Below, one piece after another: positions 21,765-33,689 of a stretch of 64,000 bases of DNA. Source of the DNA: Peromyscus leucopus (lineage: Eukaryota > Chordata > Mammalia > Rodentia > Cricetidae); contig NC_051071.1 in NCBI RefSeq assembly GCF_004664715.2, positions 32,718,337-32,782,336 of the forward strand, given 5' to 3'. Below the pieces are notes generated by a model, which had not been told where the DNA came from, searched no databases, and saw nothing but the letters and a program-made list of their open reading frames with translations. The position numbers and the translations under genes are program-made. Numbering within the stretch: position 1 is the first letter of the stretch; every line of letters begins with the position of its first letter.

Positions 21765-21900
21765 TCATTTATTCATGGCTGTTTCCCAACTCCCTCCTGT
21801 GTGCCAGGCTCATAAGAGTCAACAGTGAATGAAACACTGTTTGACCCTTCGAGGAGCTGGCACTCCAGTGGGACAAATGAGTGAGGGCAGGAACAAGTGA
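21765..21900 (+). mobile_element. Ancient mammalian repeat fragment, same type as 1060-1240
   Basis: catttattcatggctg, gtgtgccaggctcataag, cgaggagctggcactcc and agtgggacaaatgagtg follow the same block order as at 1060 and 31970. Confidence 0.4.
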
Positions 21901-21952
21901 CCATAATGTCAAATGGGACTTTAGGGCAGTAGTCTTACTAATCACAGCCACC

Positions 21953-22335
21953 ACGACAAGGGATTGAATTGTGTGCCCTGGCCCAGAACTCATATGTTGA
22001 AGTCCTCGGCCACAGGACTTCAGAATGTAGCCGAGTTTAGGGACAAGGTCTTTAAGGAGGTAACTGTCACACGACAATGAGGTCCAGTGGGTGACTTCTG
22101 ACTTAACAGGACTGCCCCCTCCCCCATATAAGAAAGGACATCCAGACACATGGACAGGTGTGTTCAGAAGAAAGGTGATCTCAAGAGATCAAGAGGAGAT
22201 ATCAGTCTAGGAGGCAGGGACACATCCCACCCTCACAGTCCTCAGAAGGAACCCACCCACCCACAACTTCTGGCACTTCCAGTCTCCAGAACTAAGAGGC
22301 ACTAAGTTTCTGTTGCCTGGGCCAGGCAGCTGATG
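21953..22335 (+). mobile_element. MLT1 (ERVL-MaLR) LTR
   Basis: Block order gggattgaattgtgtgccct, actcatatgttgaagtcct, atataagaaaggacatcc, ccctcacagtcctcagaa, ggaacccaccc and ctccagaactaagaggc is that of the pan-mammalian MLT1 LTR. Non-coding, predates rodents. Confidence 0.75.
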
Positions 22336-22339
22336 GCAA

Positions 22340-22440
22340 TTTCATATCAAGCCTAACAACTCCACAGCCCATGAGAGAAGAAACTGAGGCTTGGCAAGGT
22401 GGCATGTCCCCCAACAGGGCCCTTTGATGTGGGAACACTC
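22340..22440 (+). mobile_element. Possible MIR fragment
   Basis: gagagaagaaactgaggctt followed by ggcaaggtggcatg resembles the MIR 3' half. Confidence 0.35.
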
Positions 22441-23400
22441 CAAGCCTTTGTTCCTCTGGGGTGTGGCCTCCTCTCAGTGTGGGCCATCAGAGCCCTGTAC
22501 TAGCCCCAAGCCGGAACAAGCTACGATGTAATCAGAGAAGGCTCTGTAATTACTGCAATTCATCACCCCAGTGTTGTGTATGTACACTGCCAATTACCTC
22601 CCATGGTGCCCACAGGACAGAGTACCTGCTTCTCAAGGGGTCAGGGGATCTGATTTCCTGCTGTTGCTTCCTTATTTATGTTGCAAAGCCCTGTGTGTGA
22701 CTTGACCTCTCTAAGCCCAGAGAGTCCATCAGACAGAAGGAAATGTCTGAAGTTCAACTGTACTGATATGCAAATGCAGGGTCAGAGGGGCCTACCTGCT
22801 TCCCAGCGTGTATCTGGCCAGGCCACACCTTAAAAGGCAGAGATTAGCTTTATATTCCCCATTTCACAGCCAAAGAAAACTAAGTTCAAGGAAACAAAGA
22901 AACTTGGTGTTGGAATTTAAAAAAAAAAAAAAATGTTTTATTTTGGAACCAAATATGAATGACCATGGTTTGGGAACACAGATTTAGGTCTCCCCAAATA
23001 CCGTGTTCCATTGAAGTAGCTATCTCATGAACTATAGTAACAGAACAAAGAAGGTCATAAGATAACACACTTTTCAAATACTTTGCTGGGTATAGCTGGT
23101 AGTCGGATTACAGCAAAGCAAGGAAAACTGCTAAGAGTCCTTCGAAGCTATCCGACAGCATTCTTAACATTTGACTCGGGGAAAACTAGGAGTCTGTTCA
23201 TGCATTCCAAAGAATTTACTTAAAGGTCACAAACAGAGGACAGTAAATAGGTAGTAAGAGGATGGAAAATATCCCTAAATAATTCAACCCTTGCAGACCC
23301 TGCTTCTTTGCGGGAATTCCCATTCATGTTGATCATGGCTGTCCAGCTAGCGAGCAGCAGACCTGGGGGTCAGACACAGCCCGTTGTTGTCTCTGATTGG
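22441..23400. other. No gene recognised
   Basis: Includes an A-rich run at 22918-22933. Frames of 63-79 codons lack any motif. Confidence 0.4.
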
Positions 23401-23404
23401 ACTC

Positions 23405-23700
23405 TATCTGGAGAGCCGGGAGATGACCCGGTGAGTAAACCGAACATCACATAAGCACGAGAACCTGATGGTGAGCCCTCGAACCCACGGAAAAAGTAGA
23501 GACAGGCAGATCTTCAGGAAGATCCTTGAGCTCACTAGCCTGCCAGACTAACCTAATCAGAAAGCCCTGGATGCCAATAAAAAGATCAACAGCAAGATGG
23601 GAGGCTCCTGAGGGACAACACCCCAGGTTGACCTCTGACCTTCACATGCATGCACACACACACATGTACCTACATACAAACAAAATACACACACATTCGT
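23405..23700 (+). mobile_element. B2/B3-group tRNA-derived SINE, long variant
   Basis: The head (gagagccgggagatgacccg) and gagccctcgaacccac, then caggcagatcttcaggaag, ccaggttgacctctgacctt and a CA-rich tail follow the B3-like long SINE order. Confidence 0.7.
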
Positions 23701-23821
23701 CTGGAAATGTTCCTGGTACTCAGTGCCTGATGTGGAGAATGGAAGTAGGCAGCCTTTCCATCTCGTCTGGACTCCCCTGGCACCCTACCAAGATTACTTT
23801 AGCCGATTGATTTCCCAAATG

Positions 23822-24010
23822 TTCAGTGGCAGGCTCAGTGGGTAAAAGGGTCTGCAGCAAAGCCTGACAACCTGAGTTTGACCATTCCCTCTAACACTCA
23901 GGATCTACATGATGGAGAGAACCACCTCTCTCTAATCGTCTTCTCCTTTACACATGCACACCATGGTACATGCATGTACACATACATAATGTAATTTTGT
24001 TTTTAAAGGG
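23822..24010 (+). mobile_element. B2/B3-group SINE
   Basis: gtggcaggctcagtgggtaa, agcctgacaacctgagtttg, gaccattccctc and a CA-rich to A/T tail give the tRNA-derived SINE order. Confidence 0.75.
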
Positions 24011-24690
24011 CAGTGCACTTGGGTTCTGGGGAGTCCTACTTCAGAGGTCCCAGGGATGATGGCATCTAGGTCCACAAGATGTTAGAGATAACCACTACAC
24101 ATCTCTAGCTTTAGTGAAACGGGCTTTTCCCAAAGGACAACAGAACACAGAGAAAGTTCCAGGTCATTAGACTGGGGCTTTCAAGTCATTCCACCCACTT
24201 TGATGTCATGACTCCCATGAGCCCAGCTCTCCCGATTCATGCTGGGATGTAGGGCTGTAGCAGGCTCAAATGACAGAGGGGCTTAAGAGGGAGATGTTTT
24301 CCTGTTACCATTCAATCACAGGTGAGGAAGAAGCAGCAATCATTACCGTCACAAGCATTACCTATTTCCTCCACCCTGCTGAATCTAGGGGACTGTTCCC
24401 AGGCTAGAAATGGGGCCTCTGCGTTCTGGAGCTTCCAATAAAATGAGGCACCAGGGTGAGTGGACAAGCATGCTTACCATGACAGAAGCTCTGGTGACGT
24501 AGGCCTCCTGTTGGAAGCTGACACACAGAATGCTGGCTGTCTCTGAGGGTCAGGTAAAATGTGGGAACGAGTTCTTTCCGAAGCTCTCTCAAAGAGGGCA
24601 GGGAGGTCTTCTGAGCAGACCAGGGTGTGGAGCAAGGATCAGCCGTGGGCACTGCACCCTCAGCTTGTTGTGGGCTTTAATGGACATTAA
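24011..24690. other. No gene or repeat recognised
   Basis: Sense and antisense frames overlap at 24404-24739 and the sense one ends in the A tract. No domain. Confidence 0.4.
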
Positions 24691-24700
24691 ATTCCTATCA

Positions 24701-24701
<1 letters not shown>

Positions 24702-24732
<31 letters not shown>
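24702..24732. repeat. A31 homopolymer
   Basis: Long A run just before the ID-like element, not preceded by a recognised SINE body. Confidence 0.9.
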
Positions 24733-24733
<1 letters not shown>

Positions 24734-24737
24734 GCTT

Positions 24738-24828
24738 AAGGGCTGGGGATGTGTAGCCCAGTGGTAGAGAACTTGGTACCATATGCAAGGCCTTGAGTTG
24801 GATCTTCAGCACCAAAAAGAAAGAAAAC
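24738..24828 (+). mobile_element. ID-like SINE
   Basis: gggctggggatgtgtagccc, agtggtagagaacttgg and aaggccttgagttggatctt form the tRNA-Ala-derived ID head, with a short A-rich tail. Older than the ID copies at 31126 and 60980. Confidence 0.75.
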
Positions 24829-24832
24829 TTTA

Positions 24833-25060
24833 AAACAAAAGTATCTGTTTAAAAGTGAATTATTCAGTGGTAACTAGCGTTCTGTAAATGTTAGTTAACC
24901 ACCACCTCCGTCTGGCTCTGACATCTTTTCATCACTCTTAAGAAAACAGTTACTCCACGGAGCCCCTCCCCCAGACCTCCCAGCCTCTGGCAACTGCCAA
25001 TCTGCTTTCCCTATCCTGGCCATTCAGACAGACAGTTGCACAACACCCTCTTCTAATGGC
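24833..25060 (-). mobile_element. L1M-type LINE 3' end, minus strand
   Basis: gtgaattattcagtggtaac, gttaaccaccacctcc, cccagcctctggcaactgcc and aatctgctttccctatc are the reverse of the 3' untranslated region of ancient L1MA/L1MB copies. Confidence 0.6.
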
Positions 25061-25369
25061 CTGCAAAAGGTCAGGTTGAGAAGGACCGAATTGTGATTTT
25101 CCTGTAGTTTTTAAGCTTATTTATTGATTTATTTTTGGTTGTTGCTTTGTTTTGGTTTTGTTTTTGTATTTTAACCTTCACTGACATCATTTTGTCTGTT
25201 ACTAAAAGTTATATATTTCATGGTTAAAAACAAAAACGAAACCCAGAAATAGAGGGAAAATGAAGAATTACTACAGTGCCACTTCGCAGTGTGACTACAC
25301 TCACTTCCGAGACAAGTCTTCCATGGTCCCCAAGGAGAATACAATGGGGTGACCATGCTGTAGGTGTCC

Positions 25370-25470
25370 TGGGCTGGTTTCTCAACCTCCCTTGTTTCAT
25401 GTTCTCATTCATAAAAATGGAGATGATAACAGCACGCTTAATTTATTTGGGGTACAACTGAGCACAAATG
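25370..25470 (-). mobile_element. Possible MIR fragment, minus strand
   Basis: ggtttctcaacctcccttg followed by ataaaaatggagatgataac fits the MIR core in reverse. Confidence 0.45.
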
Positions 25471-25539
25471 GTGTTAGCTACTGAGAATATGGACTCAACA
25501 CAATACACAACACTTTGATTATGCTTCTTGCTCCCAACT

Positions 25540-25735
25540 CAATGAAGTCAGGATCATTGCATCTACAGAAAAAAATCAAAGGCCAGGGAGGTCAAGTATG
25601 TGCCAAAAGGTGCAGGGGATGAACAGCCCTTGAATACTTCCACGTCTAGATCATTCCCATCACTCCATTCTACAGTGAGGGAAACTGAGGCACTGAGAGG
25701 TCAAGAATGCCCAGGATCCCATGCCTTCTGACTAA
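25540..25735 (+). mobile_element. MIR-like fragment(s)
   Basis: Two blocks, atctacagaaaaaaatcaaa with gccagggaggtcaag and gtgagggaaactgaggcac with tgagaggtcaagaatgc, both match the MIR 3' half, so there may be two adjacent copies or an internal duplication. Confidence 0.45.
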
Positions 25736-28495
25736 CTAGATAGTAGTCAAAAGAGGTCTTGGGTGTGCTCCATCTGATTCTCTTGACCCTCCCTGGGAAG
25801 CAGGCCCTTCACTTGGAACTTAGCATCAATGGGCAGGGCCCCTCACCTCTGTGTGGTTCCAGGCATCTGGCACTGCCTCCTAGTTGTCCCAGGCTGCTGT
25901 TAGCTCTGGCTGTGACTGGAGAAGCTCCTGCCATTCTTCTAGAAAAGAAGAAGCTCTGCTGTGGAAACAGGCTCCTTGGCCCCTGGGTTCTGCCCAAATC
26001 ACTCAGGCACTGTTGTGACACCATGCAGGGCCCCGAGGCTACAAAATACTCCTTGGACTATTGGCAGTCCTGACATTTAAGCTCTGGGAGCAGGGCTAAG
26101 GATTCTGAAGAGGGCAGCTTCAGGATCAATGAAGATACCTTCTTGGTCTGCATCAGAGATGGGACCTGCCCACTGGCGGGTGGGTGGTTAATGCTGTTAC
26201 CAAAACAATTCCACAGGCCTGCTGAGCTTTCTCTCAGATCCACCAGAGAGCTGTAAGGCTGCAGCCTTTTCCCAGGATGCTAATTAAAATCATGACTCAC
26301 CCAAGCCAACATCAAAAATAATTCAACTTGGAGGAGTAAGGAGACCCAGTGGCTCTGATGCTCAAACCCCTACAGAGCATAGACGTTTTTTGGTAATCCA
26401 GTCTTTCTAGAGAGCTCTCCCAGGGGAGAATACCTCTCAAGAGGAAGCTGCTTCTCAACTTCCAGGAGCCCTGGGACCAGAGGCCCACATAGCTGCCAGG
26501 TTTCCCTGTGGCTGGTCCCACAGGACTTGAATCTGCAAACAGAACCCTTTTCTTCTGGTCTTGTGGGGTGGGGATACTTTGGCCTGGGCTCAGAGAGACA
26601 CTCTGCTTTCTGAGTTTCCAGGGAAACTTATGACACTAGGTCCTGTTGTCAGGACCTATTATTGACAGGCTCCTAAGAGCCTGAATGGCATTTCTGATGG
26701 ATTGCAGGTCTTATCATTCCCCTTGCATAGAACCCAGTGGGTTACCTTGGTCCCACTGAAGGATCATGGGTCTTGAGAGGTAGTGGAAGGGATGCTGGAA
26801 AATATCTAAGTTCTGGATTGGCTTTCTTTACCATCACCATCCTCCCTGCTACCGAGCTCAGCACTGAGTCCTCCCCTCAGTGCCTCTACTACCCTGAGCT
26901 CTTTATGCACAACTCAGGCCCTTCTTCTTCTCCATGTTGATAGGTATGTGCTCCCATAGGGACCCACTGTGATCCACACTGGTTGCACATGGTGAAGGTT
27001 GACTGTCACTCACAGAAGCTCTCACGTTGGGATGAAGCTTTCCAGTTCTTTGCCTTGACAGTGACTTGAAAGTTCTGAGTGGCAAGGTGACATACTAATA
27101 TCCATGTCCAGGCTGCAGTCTGTGGCATGTGGAGAGGAGCTAACTGGCTGTTCTTCTCACCACGCCAGCCCTTGTCCCTTGGAGACAAAACCATACCAGG
27201 CCTGGGGACTTACTCTGACATATACTCCAAGGAGTGGGTTGTTTACTGGTGATGGGCGACAAGCTGAGTCGATGCAGAGCCCATGCATTCTCCTCGGCAT
27301 CCTCACTCCCATGTCCGTGACAGCTCATGCATGGCCTGCAGGGCAGCCTCAGTTCCTGAGATGAAAGGAGAGGTCCTTCGAAAGTTTCTGGGAAAGGATC
27401 TCCACCCCAGGAGAAAGGGCATGTGACGAGACGTTGCCCTTCCTATCCATGGCCGTGATTCCATGAAGCTGAGCTGCTGAGAGTTTGAGCCATCACTTTA
27501 TACCCACGGGCCAAACCCGTGAACAAGAGTCAGGAAAGACAGGGTTGCCTGCTCTTGGTTAACGTTCAGAACAGCAGCAGGAAGTAACCCACCTGCTCAG
27601 CCTGTTCTTGCACTCTTCCTGACACTGGATAAAGAACCCTTTGTTCCTTGATCTTGAAATTCTAGTGTGTACAGGAACCATTTAGAACTCAGCAGCAGCA
27701 CTGGATTCAGTGGGACTAAGTGAGCCCAAGGTTTTGCATTTTGAACACTCTCTGGAATGATGCTCATGTTGATGCTGATGTTGGTCCTAGATTACGCCAC
27801 ACTTCTAGGAGCCATGGCTGAAACTGATATTTGGTGCATGCTCTAGTACTTGTGAATGAGAGCAGTCTATACAGGAAGTGCTTTTGAGAGTACGGGACCA
27901 GCAAAGCAATTGTTTTCCTTCATAGTTGAAAACTGACATAAATGTTAGCTCAATTGGTAGGACTAGGAGCTGGCTTATTTTGCAGAAAAGAAAGCTGAGC
28001 CTTGGAGGATTACGTCTTTAATTTACCTTTGAAGGTAACAAAAACCTAGCTGCAAAGGAGTTAAAGCATAAAAGGGAAGTTAGGTCTAAGTTTATATAGA
28101 AAGAACATGGGTATGCTTCAGGTACAGCTCAATCCAGCCACTCGTGTTACGTTGTCTGGGGTTCCCCAGCACTTAGCAGCTTTCTTAGTGTAGCAGAGAA
28201 TCTGATAACTAACAACCCAAGGCTCTCACTCCACAACACCAAATTAGGACTCCAAAGGAGAGTGTCTCACTGACTTAAGATCATGTATAAAACCCACTGA
28301 TCCACCTGCAGAGGGTGAGGATGGAGACAGACACCAGTATTAGGAAAATTGCATTGTCTGTGCCTGAGATAATAATACAATAATGCAGCTTACTTCAGCA
28401 TGGAGGAAGCTGGAGAGAAAAACTGGACACATTTAAATCAGAATATCTCTATAGAGGTTTACTTCACGTATCTATAAGTCTATAAATCATTTTTT
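25736..28495. other. Longest stretch without an assigned repeat; no gene recognised
   Basis: About 2.8 kb in which I assign nothing. Frames of 60-104 codons lie on both strands and overlap one another (for example 25759-26073 plus against 25809-26024 minus; 27104-27364 plus against 27140-27328 minus). None shows a domain, signal peptide or splice pattern that I can defend. Single-copy intergenic or intronic DNA is the simplest reading. Confidence 0.4.
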
Positions 28496-28501
28496 GATCG
28501 G

Positions 28502-28668
28502 ATGTTTTTTTGTTGTTGTTGTTGTTTTTTCAATACAGGGTTTCTTTGTATAGTCCTGGCTGCCCTGGAGCTCCTTCTGACCAGGCTGGTCTTGAACTCG
28601 GATCTTCCTGCCACTGTCTCCATCCGAGTGCTGTGATTAAAAGCATGCACTACCACCTTCTGGCTTTA
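28502..28668 (-). mobile_element. B1 SINE, minus strand
   Basis: A (GTT)n tail at 28508-28530, then caatacagggtttctttgta, caggctggtcttgaactcgg and gtgctgtgattaaaagcatg. Moderately diverged. Confidence 0.85.
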
Positions 28669-29150
28669 AAATTTTTGAAAAGTTGCAATTTGGTTTTGTG
28701 GAGACAGTGACGTAAGACTCCCACAATCTATCCAATGGTCCAGAACCTCTTTTGAATTAAACAAATCTTGAATGAGTAGTTGCCGACATGGTTGAAAACT
28801 GACATTGAGAGACACGCTCATTGAAAGCAGAGTTAGTCATGTTTCTTTAGAGATGCATTTTTGATCCCTTCCTTTTGGTCTGAGAGTGAAGAACTGAGAT
28901 ATAGATGGAAGAAGTGGAAAAGGCCACCACAGTGGTCTGGAGACCAGGCGCTAACAGCAAAGTGTGGCGCTAGAAAAATCTAGATGAAGGGGATCCCTTA
29001 AGGTGAGATGGTCTCAGGATCCGGGACCACAATAATCGTCTCCATTTCTGATTATCTACTGAGGATGTTGCCTTTAGGAGCACTTTGTTAACTCTTCCAG
29101 CTGTGGTTTGGGGATGGGAGAGTGAGAACCGCTCTATGCTTGGGAAAGGA
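28669..29150. other. No gene or repeat recognised
   Basis: The 76-codon minus frame at 28970-29200 ends in the adjoining LTR fragment and has no motif. Confidence 0.4.
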
Positions 29151-29156
29151 GTCATT

Positions 29157-29292
29157 GTCTCAGTTACTTTTCTATTGCTGTGACAAGACACCATGGCCAA
29201 AGCAACGTATGGAAAAAAAGGGGGTTTATTTGTGGTTTACAGTTTGAGAGGGTGAATCCATGACCATCATGGCGGGGAGCAGGGCAGTCATC
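29157..29292 (-). mobile_element. MT-type MaLR LTR fragment, minus strand, truncated
   Basis: gtctcagttacttttctatt, gctgtgacaagacaccatgg and catgaccatcatggcgggga are the reverse of the end of an MT/ORR1-type LTR. The upstream part is missing. Confidence 0.6.
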
Positions 29293-29345
29293 ATACTCAA
29301 AGTTATGATTTTTACAGTGAAATGACACAGATATGTATTGGCAAC

Positions 29346-29480
29346 AGGGAGTTAGAAAGGTTGCTTAGTCGTTAAGTGCTCTTGCAGAGGATCTAAGTTC
29401 AGTTCCCAGCACTTACATGGAGGCTTCCAACCATCTGTAACTCTAGTTCCAGGGAACCTGATAGTGTCTGACTTGAGATT
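29346..29480 (+). mobile_element. B2 SINE, truncated
   Basis: ggttgcttagtcgttaagtg, ctcttgcagaggatctaagt and tcagttcccagcacttac follow the B2 head. The usual CA-rich tail is missing. Confidence 0.75.
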
Positions 29481-29930
29481 CCAGGTAGCCTCTCCCAGGA
29501 GAACCATGGGACAGGCATTGCTTCTCCCAACAATGAGTAGCAACACCAGTGGAATACTGCCAAACGAGGTTGCTCACCAGGGCCATGACGGTCAGAGGTT
29601 TTACTGTGTGTCAGTCATATGGACACAGCAGACCGCCTAGATAGCCAACTTCAGTTACCATGCAGTGCCTCCTGGGACTGAGCTGAGACTGCCTGGCCCC
29701 AGGCCCCCATAGTAGCTTACCACATTAAAACAGACAATTGGCCAGTGTTTAAGAGACTGGAAAAATCAGATAAGCTGACAGACTATCCCAAGGGCTGAAG
29801 GGTCACCTTCCAGATGTACTGAAGCAGAGGACATCATTTCTTTGGGCAACGTTAATCCTTATCTAGATCCCTTTTCCAGTGTTCCCAGACATTCTTCCAC
29901 GTGATCAAAAACTTAGAAAAAAAATAAATG

Positions 29931-29932
<2 letters not shown>

Positions 29933-29966
<34 letters not shown>

Positions 29967-30138
29967 AGTGTGTGCACACGCACATGTGCACAGTGTAGGC
30001 ATGTGAGTGCAAAAGTCTTTAGAAGTTAGAGGAAAGCATCAGATACCCTGTAGCTAGAGTTATTGGACATTCTAAGCCACTGACTATGAGTGCTGAGGAC
30101 TGAACTCTGACTCTACTAGAACCATCTCTCTAGCTCCC
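29933..30138 (-). mobile_element. B3/B2-group SINE, minus strand, with T27 tail
   Basis: A homopolymer T tail (about 29933-29959), then tgtgtgcacacgcacatgtg, agaagttagaggaaagcatc, gctgaggactgaactctgac and an end in accatctctctagctcc, which is the reversed head. Confidence 0.8.
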
Positions 30139-30224
30139 CTGAGCCCCCTTTAAAGACATCCTTCTGAAGTGTGTGGCTGCCTGTGTCCTCTTGAAGTTTC
30201 CTGAGGTTGACAGAGCAGACACCT

Positions 30225-30300
30225 TGGTCTCTGTTTTCCTACTGAGTCAGCTAAGTCCCAGAGAGATCTAGAAACATGCCCTCGAGGGCACATAGGCTGT
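30225..30300 (+). mobile_element. Possible MIR fragment
   Basis: gtctctgttttcctactgag, taagtcccagagagatctag and gggcacatagg recall the MIR 3' half. Weak. Confidence 0.3.
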
Positions 30301-31110
30301 TCTCGCACTGACATGTCCTGTCCTGGCATTTTTCAGAATGTCCTCTTTGGCTCCACTCAGCTGCCGTGGGCATCCTAGCTCTGCCGAGCCAGAAGCTGAC
30401 CAGGAAGAATGAGTGGGTGGAGAGGTCAGGAGACTGAGGTCAGCCAAACCTCATCTCAAATATTTGGAGATCGGAATGTTTAGAAACCCACAGAAGCTTG
30501 CTAGAACCAATGAGTTGGCTCTTTATCAGCGCTCCTGGGAGATAACAAAGGCAGTTTGGGCAAATAAATAGGGCTTACTGTAGATTTTTACAGCTGTCCC
30601 CAAAAAGCGCGCTCTCTGTATGATGGAAAAACAAGCCAGTTTTGCTAGGAGACATGCTAATACCAGGGCACACCCCTGCCTCAGTGGAAAAGGGTCTTCA
30701 GCTCAGACAAGTGATATTCCTAGATGGATGTCCTCCACTCGACCTACAAGTGGAAGTCTTTGGTTGTACATAACACTCCTACCCTGGCCAGGGGACAACT
30801 CACCCACAGTCCCACTGCCAGCTGGTCCCATCTGTTGCCCCAAGCTCTAGGAGAGAAGTGATTGCTAAGGTAACCATGAGGCCCCAGAGATGGGCAGACT
30901 GGACACACAGCAGCTGCTGCCACTGGGCATGAGGCCGAGGCCCTGCCTTGAAGGGGCCCCCAAGGCCCTCTGCCAGCTAAGTCTCAGACCGGAGCATGCA
31001 TAACTGCTTAGACAAAATTCCCTGGTCTTTGCAATGTTCCTGAGGGGCGATGGAAACATGTCTCTCAGCTAGGGAACTATAGGTGGCATATCACTTCCTA
31101 GTGAGTGTTT
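30301..31110. other. No gene or repeat recognised
   Basis: The 76-codon plus frame at 30620-30850 and the 64-codon minus frame at 30865-31059 have no supporting signal. Confidence 0.4.
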
Positions 31111-31125
31111 AAAAAACCCACATCA

Positions 31126-31217
31126 GGGGTTGGGGATTTAGCTCAGTGGTAGAGTGCTTGCCTAGCAAGCACAAGGCCCTGGGTTCGGTCCTCAGCTCTG
31201 GAAAAAAAAAGAAAAAA
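31126..31217 (+). mobile_element. ID SINE, near consensus
   Basis: ggggttggggatttagctca, gtggtagagtgcttgcctag and ggttcggtcctcagctctgg, then an A-rich tail. Flanked by cccacatca and accacatca, an almost perfect target duplication. ID SINEs descend from BC1 RNA (tRNA-Ala ancestry). The element is a retroposed copy and not a tRNA gene. Confidence 0.95.
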
Positions 31218-31233
31218 AAAAAAAAAACCACAT

Positions 31234-31815
31234 CAGCCTGCTAAAATGAACTCAAAGTTGGCCTTCCAACAGCATTTAAAAATATTTTTAGATCTTCAAA
31301 TATTTGATATGAAGTGATCCTAAGGCCAACTGTAGTACTCCCTCCCTCCAAGGTAAGCTCTTGATGCAGTCTACCCTCCAGAACCTCACAGAAAGGGGCT
31401 GGATGCTGTACAGGGAACGGCACAGAGGCACCTTATTTGTTCAGAAACATCCACTGAAAGTCCATTGTCTCCATTTATTAGGAGATGCTGTCACAAATGA
31501 CCACAAACTTGGTGGTTTACAAACAACAAAAACTTGTTCTCCCATCACTCTGCAGCCCACCACTATGTGGAGTCTATAATCAGCGTGTTGATAGGACGCA
31601 TTCTCTCTGAAGGACCTGAGGGTGATGGCTCCCTGCTTCTTCCATCGCTGCTGGTTCCAAGCAGTAGTTGCCTGTCTCGCATCACTCCAAAGTCTTCCTC
31701 ATCTTCAGATGGGCTTCTTGGTATCTCTTCCCGTTCTTCCCCGTCAGTATGTCTATCATTGGATGCAGGAACTGATTTAACCTGGAATGATCTTAATTCA
31801 AAATCCTTAACTTGT
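31234..31815. other. No gene or repeat recognised
   Basis: Plus frames of 72 and 101 codons at 31361-31839 overlap in different phases without a domain. Confidence 0.4.
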
Positions 31816-31817
31816 GT

Positions 31818-31893
31818 TAGGCTTGTAGCTCAGCAGTAGAGTCCCTTGTCTATCATGTGCAAGGACATGGATTTGATCCTCAGAGCCTCAAGA
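31818..31893 (+). mobile_element. ID-like SINE, diverged
   Basis: gtgttaggcttgtagctcag, cagtagagtcccttgtctat and gatttgatcctcagagcc keep the order of the tRNA-derived head. Confidence 0.6.
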
Positions 31894-31969
31894 AATCCAT
31901 AGCTTTGTTTGCAATGATTCTTCCCCCAAATAAATTTTATTTACAGTTTCTGATAGACATATCGGAGCT

Positions 31970-32145
31970 AAGGTGGGAGCACCATCAAATCCATTCCACC
32001 TTCCATGGGCCCAGCTCTGTTTTAAACCCTGGATACAGCAGGAAACAGGGTAGAGAGGACTCAGCATTCATAAAGTTTCTGCTCCAGTAGAAGGGAGCAA
32101 ACTGACACACTGTAAACTTGACATGTTTTCAGATAGTGAAAACCG
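31970..32145 (+). mobile_element. Ancient mammalian repeat fragment, same type as 1060 and 21765
   Basis: ccatgggcccagctctgttt, ggatacagcaggaaacaggg and tcataaagtttctgctccag follow the same block order. Confidence 0.4.
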
Positions 32146-33295
32146 CTGTGTTATGAGGGGCAGGGGAGACTGTCTGGGTAGGGATGGGTTCCTCTTTGGA
32201 TAAGTGATCAGAAAAACTCTCTTACAATTGCAGTCAGATAACAGGGAACCAGCTGGCTCACATCACTCACATAAATGCCTACCTATCCAAGTTCAAGGGA
32301 TTGGGGACCACAGCATGGTACATGTAAAAGATGAAAACTTGGTGACATGTCTTTTTATGAGGTAGGCATTAGAAGAAGGGAGCAGTCTCCACGGGCCCAT
32401 GGCTGCCCATGACTGCTGGGGGGACTGTAAAAGGAATCAGTGACCGGCCTGCAGTCCAAGAAACTCGGACTCTCTATGGTTCACCCACTCAGTGCTTGCT
32501 ATGAATGCGGCATTTTATGCCTCACCCAAATTGTGGAGGGGGATTTGTCATGGGGCTGTGATTTCCTAGGTCTCCCAAACTAAAGACAATGGTTCTCTCA
32601 CCCATTTCAAAAGAAGGATTTAGATATATCTTCCAAGCCATGATCTTGACTCACTGCTCTCTTTAAACTACACCAAAGAGGAGACATTCCGAAGACTGGT
32701 AGAGAAGATTGTCTCTCAGAAGAACTTACAGTGTCTCCTCTTCTGAGGGGAACAGAAGAGAGCAAGATCTAAATGAGGGGAGGAGCAAGAGGAGAAAGTG
32801 TGGGAAAGGTAAGGAGTAGACGGCCACAGGCCAGGTGATGTCTGACTAGGCATCAACTGTCTCCTGAACTGCTCAGGTGCAGGCCTGTAGCAACCTTGAA
32901 ACCAGATGAGAGCATAGTGACCTTGCTGCAAGAGAGCTAGGCTGCAGGCTGCTAAAGGTACCTTTTCCAGCACAGTCCAGGGTTCACACTGAGGAGAAGT
33001 GGGGCCAGCAAGGTGGCAACCCACCTTCCCAGAGGCTGTCAGGACCAAGGGTTTGTGGGTTTTCTTTGAAGCCAAGGAAACACCAAGAACAGAACCAGAT
33101 GAGAGCTACCTGGATTAAAAGCCCTTGGTAAGAGGGCTCCTGCAGGTGAGGAGACTTCCAAGGTGAGCTCCTAGGGCAAAAATGAAGAGATAAGAAGAGT
33201 CTGTGATTGGCCAGCAGTGACAGATAGGGGCAAAATTAGAAACAGGGGCAATGAAAAACTGATGCAAGAGTCCAATGGGAAAGAAAACACAAAGA
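32146..33295. other. No gene or repeat recognised
   Basis: The 119-codon minus frame at 32716-33075 is among the longer non-repeat frames but lacks any motif, start context or exon border that I can support. Confidence 0.4.
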
Positions 33296-33297
33296 TC

Positions 33298-33672
33298 TGG
33301 TATGGATTGAGTTGTGTCCTGAAAAGCTATGTCAGATTCCTAACCCCTCAGTTCCCGTGGCTATGACCTGACTGTGAGATGCTGTTAAGTGAGCAGAATG
33401 GGGCTCTGCCCCAAATGTGTCCTCATAAGAGGGGAATTTGGACACCGTCACAAAGAATGGTGCTGTGTGGACACAGAAGCAGACTAAAGTCATGCAGCCA
33501 TAGTCAAAGAAAGCTTCATCTCCCAGAGCTGCCCAAAGTGAGGAAGGTCCTGGAAGCTTCAGAGGAGGATGTTCCTGCCAACACTTTGACTTTGGACCAC
33601 GAGCTTCCAAAACTGCTAGAGAATTAGACGTACCTTGCTGTGAGCCACACAGTCTGTGGGACTTTGCCAGGC
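33298..33672 (+). mobile_element. MLT1 (ERVL-MaLR) LTR
   Basis: tggtatggattgagttgtgt, cctcataagaggggaatttg, gacaccgtcacaaag, cttccaaaactgctagag and cacacagtctgtgggacttt reproduce the MLT1 block order from start to near end. Antisense and sense frames of 82-92 codons inside it are incidental. Confidence 0.8.
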
Positions 33673-33689
33673 CTGGTTACTAACATGAG

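Noticed and set aside
31126..31210. tRNA-like sequence with A and B boxes
   Set aside because: It is an ID SINE head with an A tail and target duplication, so a retroposed copy and not a tRNA gene. The same applies at 60980.
32716..33075. 119-codon minus frame
   Set aside because: No domain, no conserved motif and no transcript evidence possible from sequence alone.
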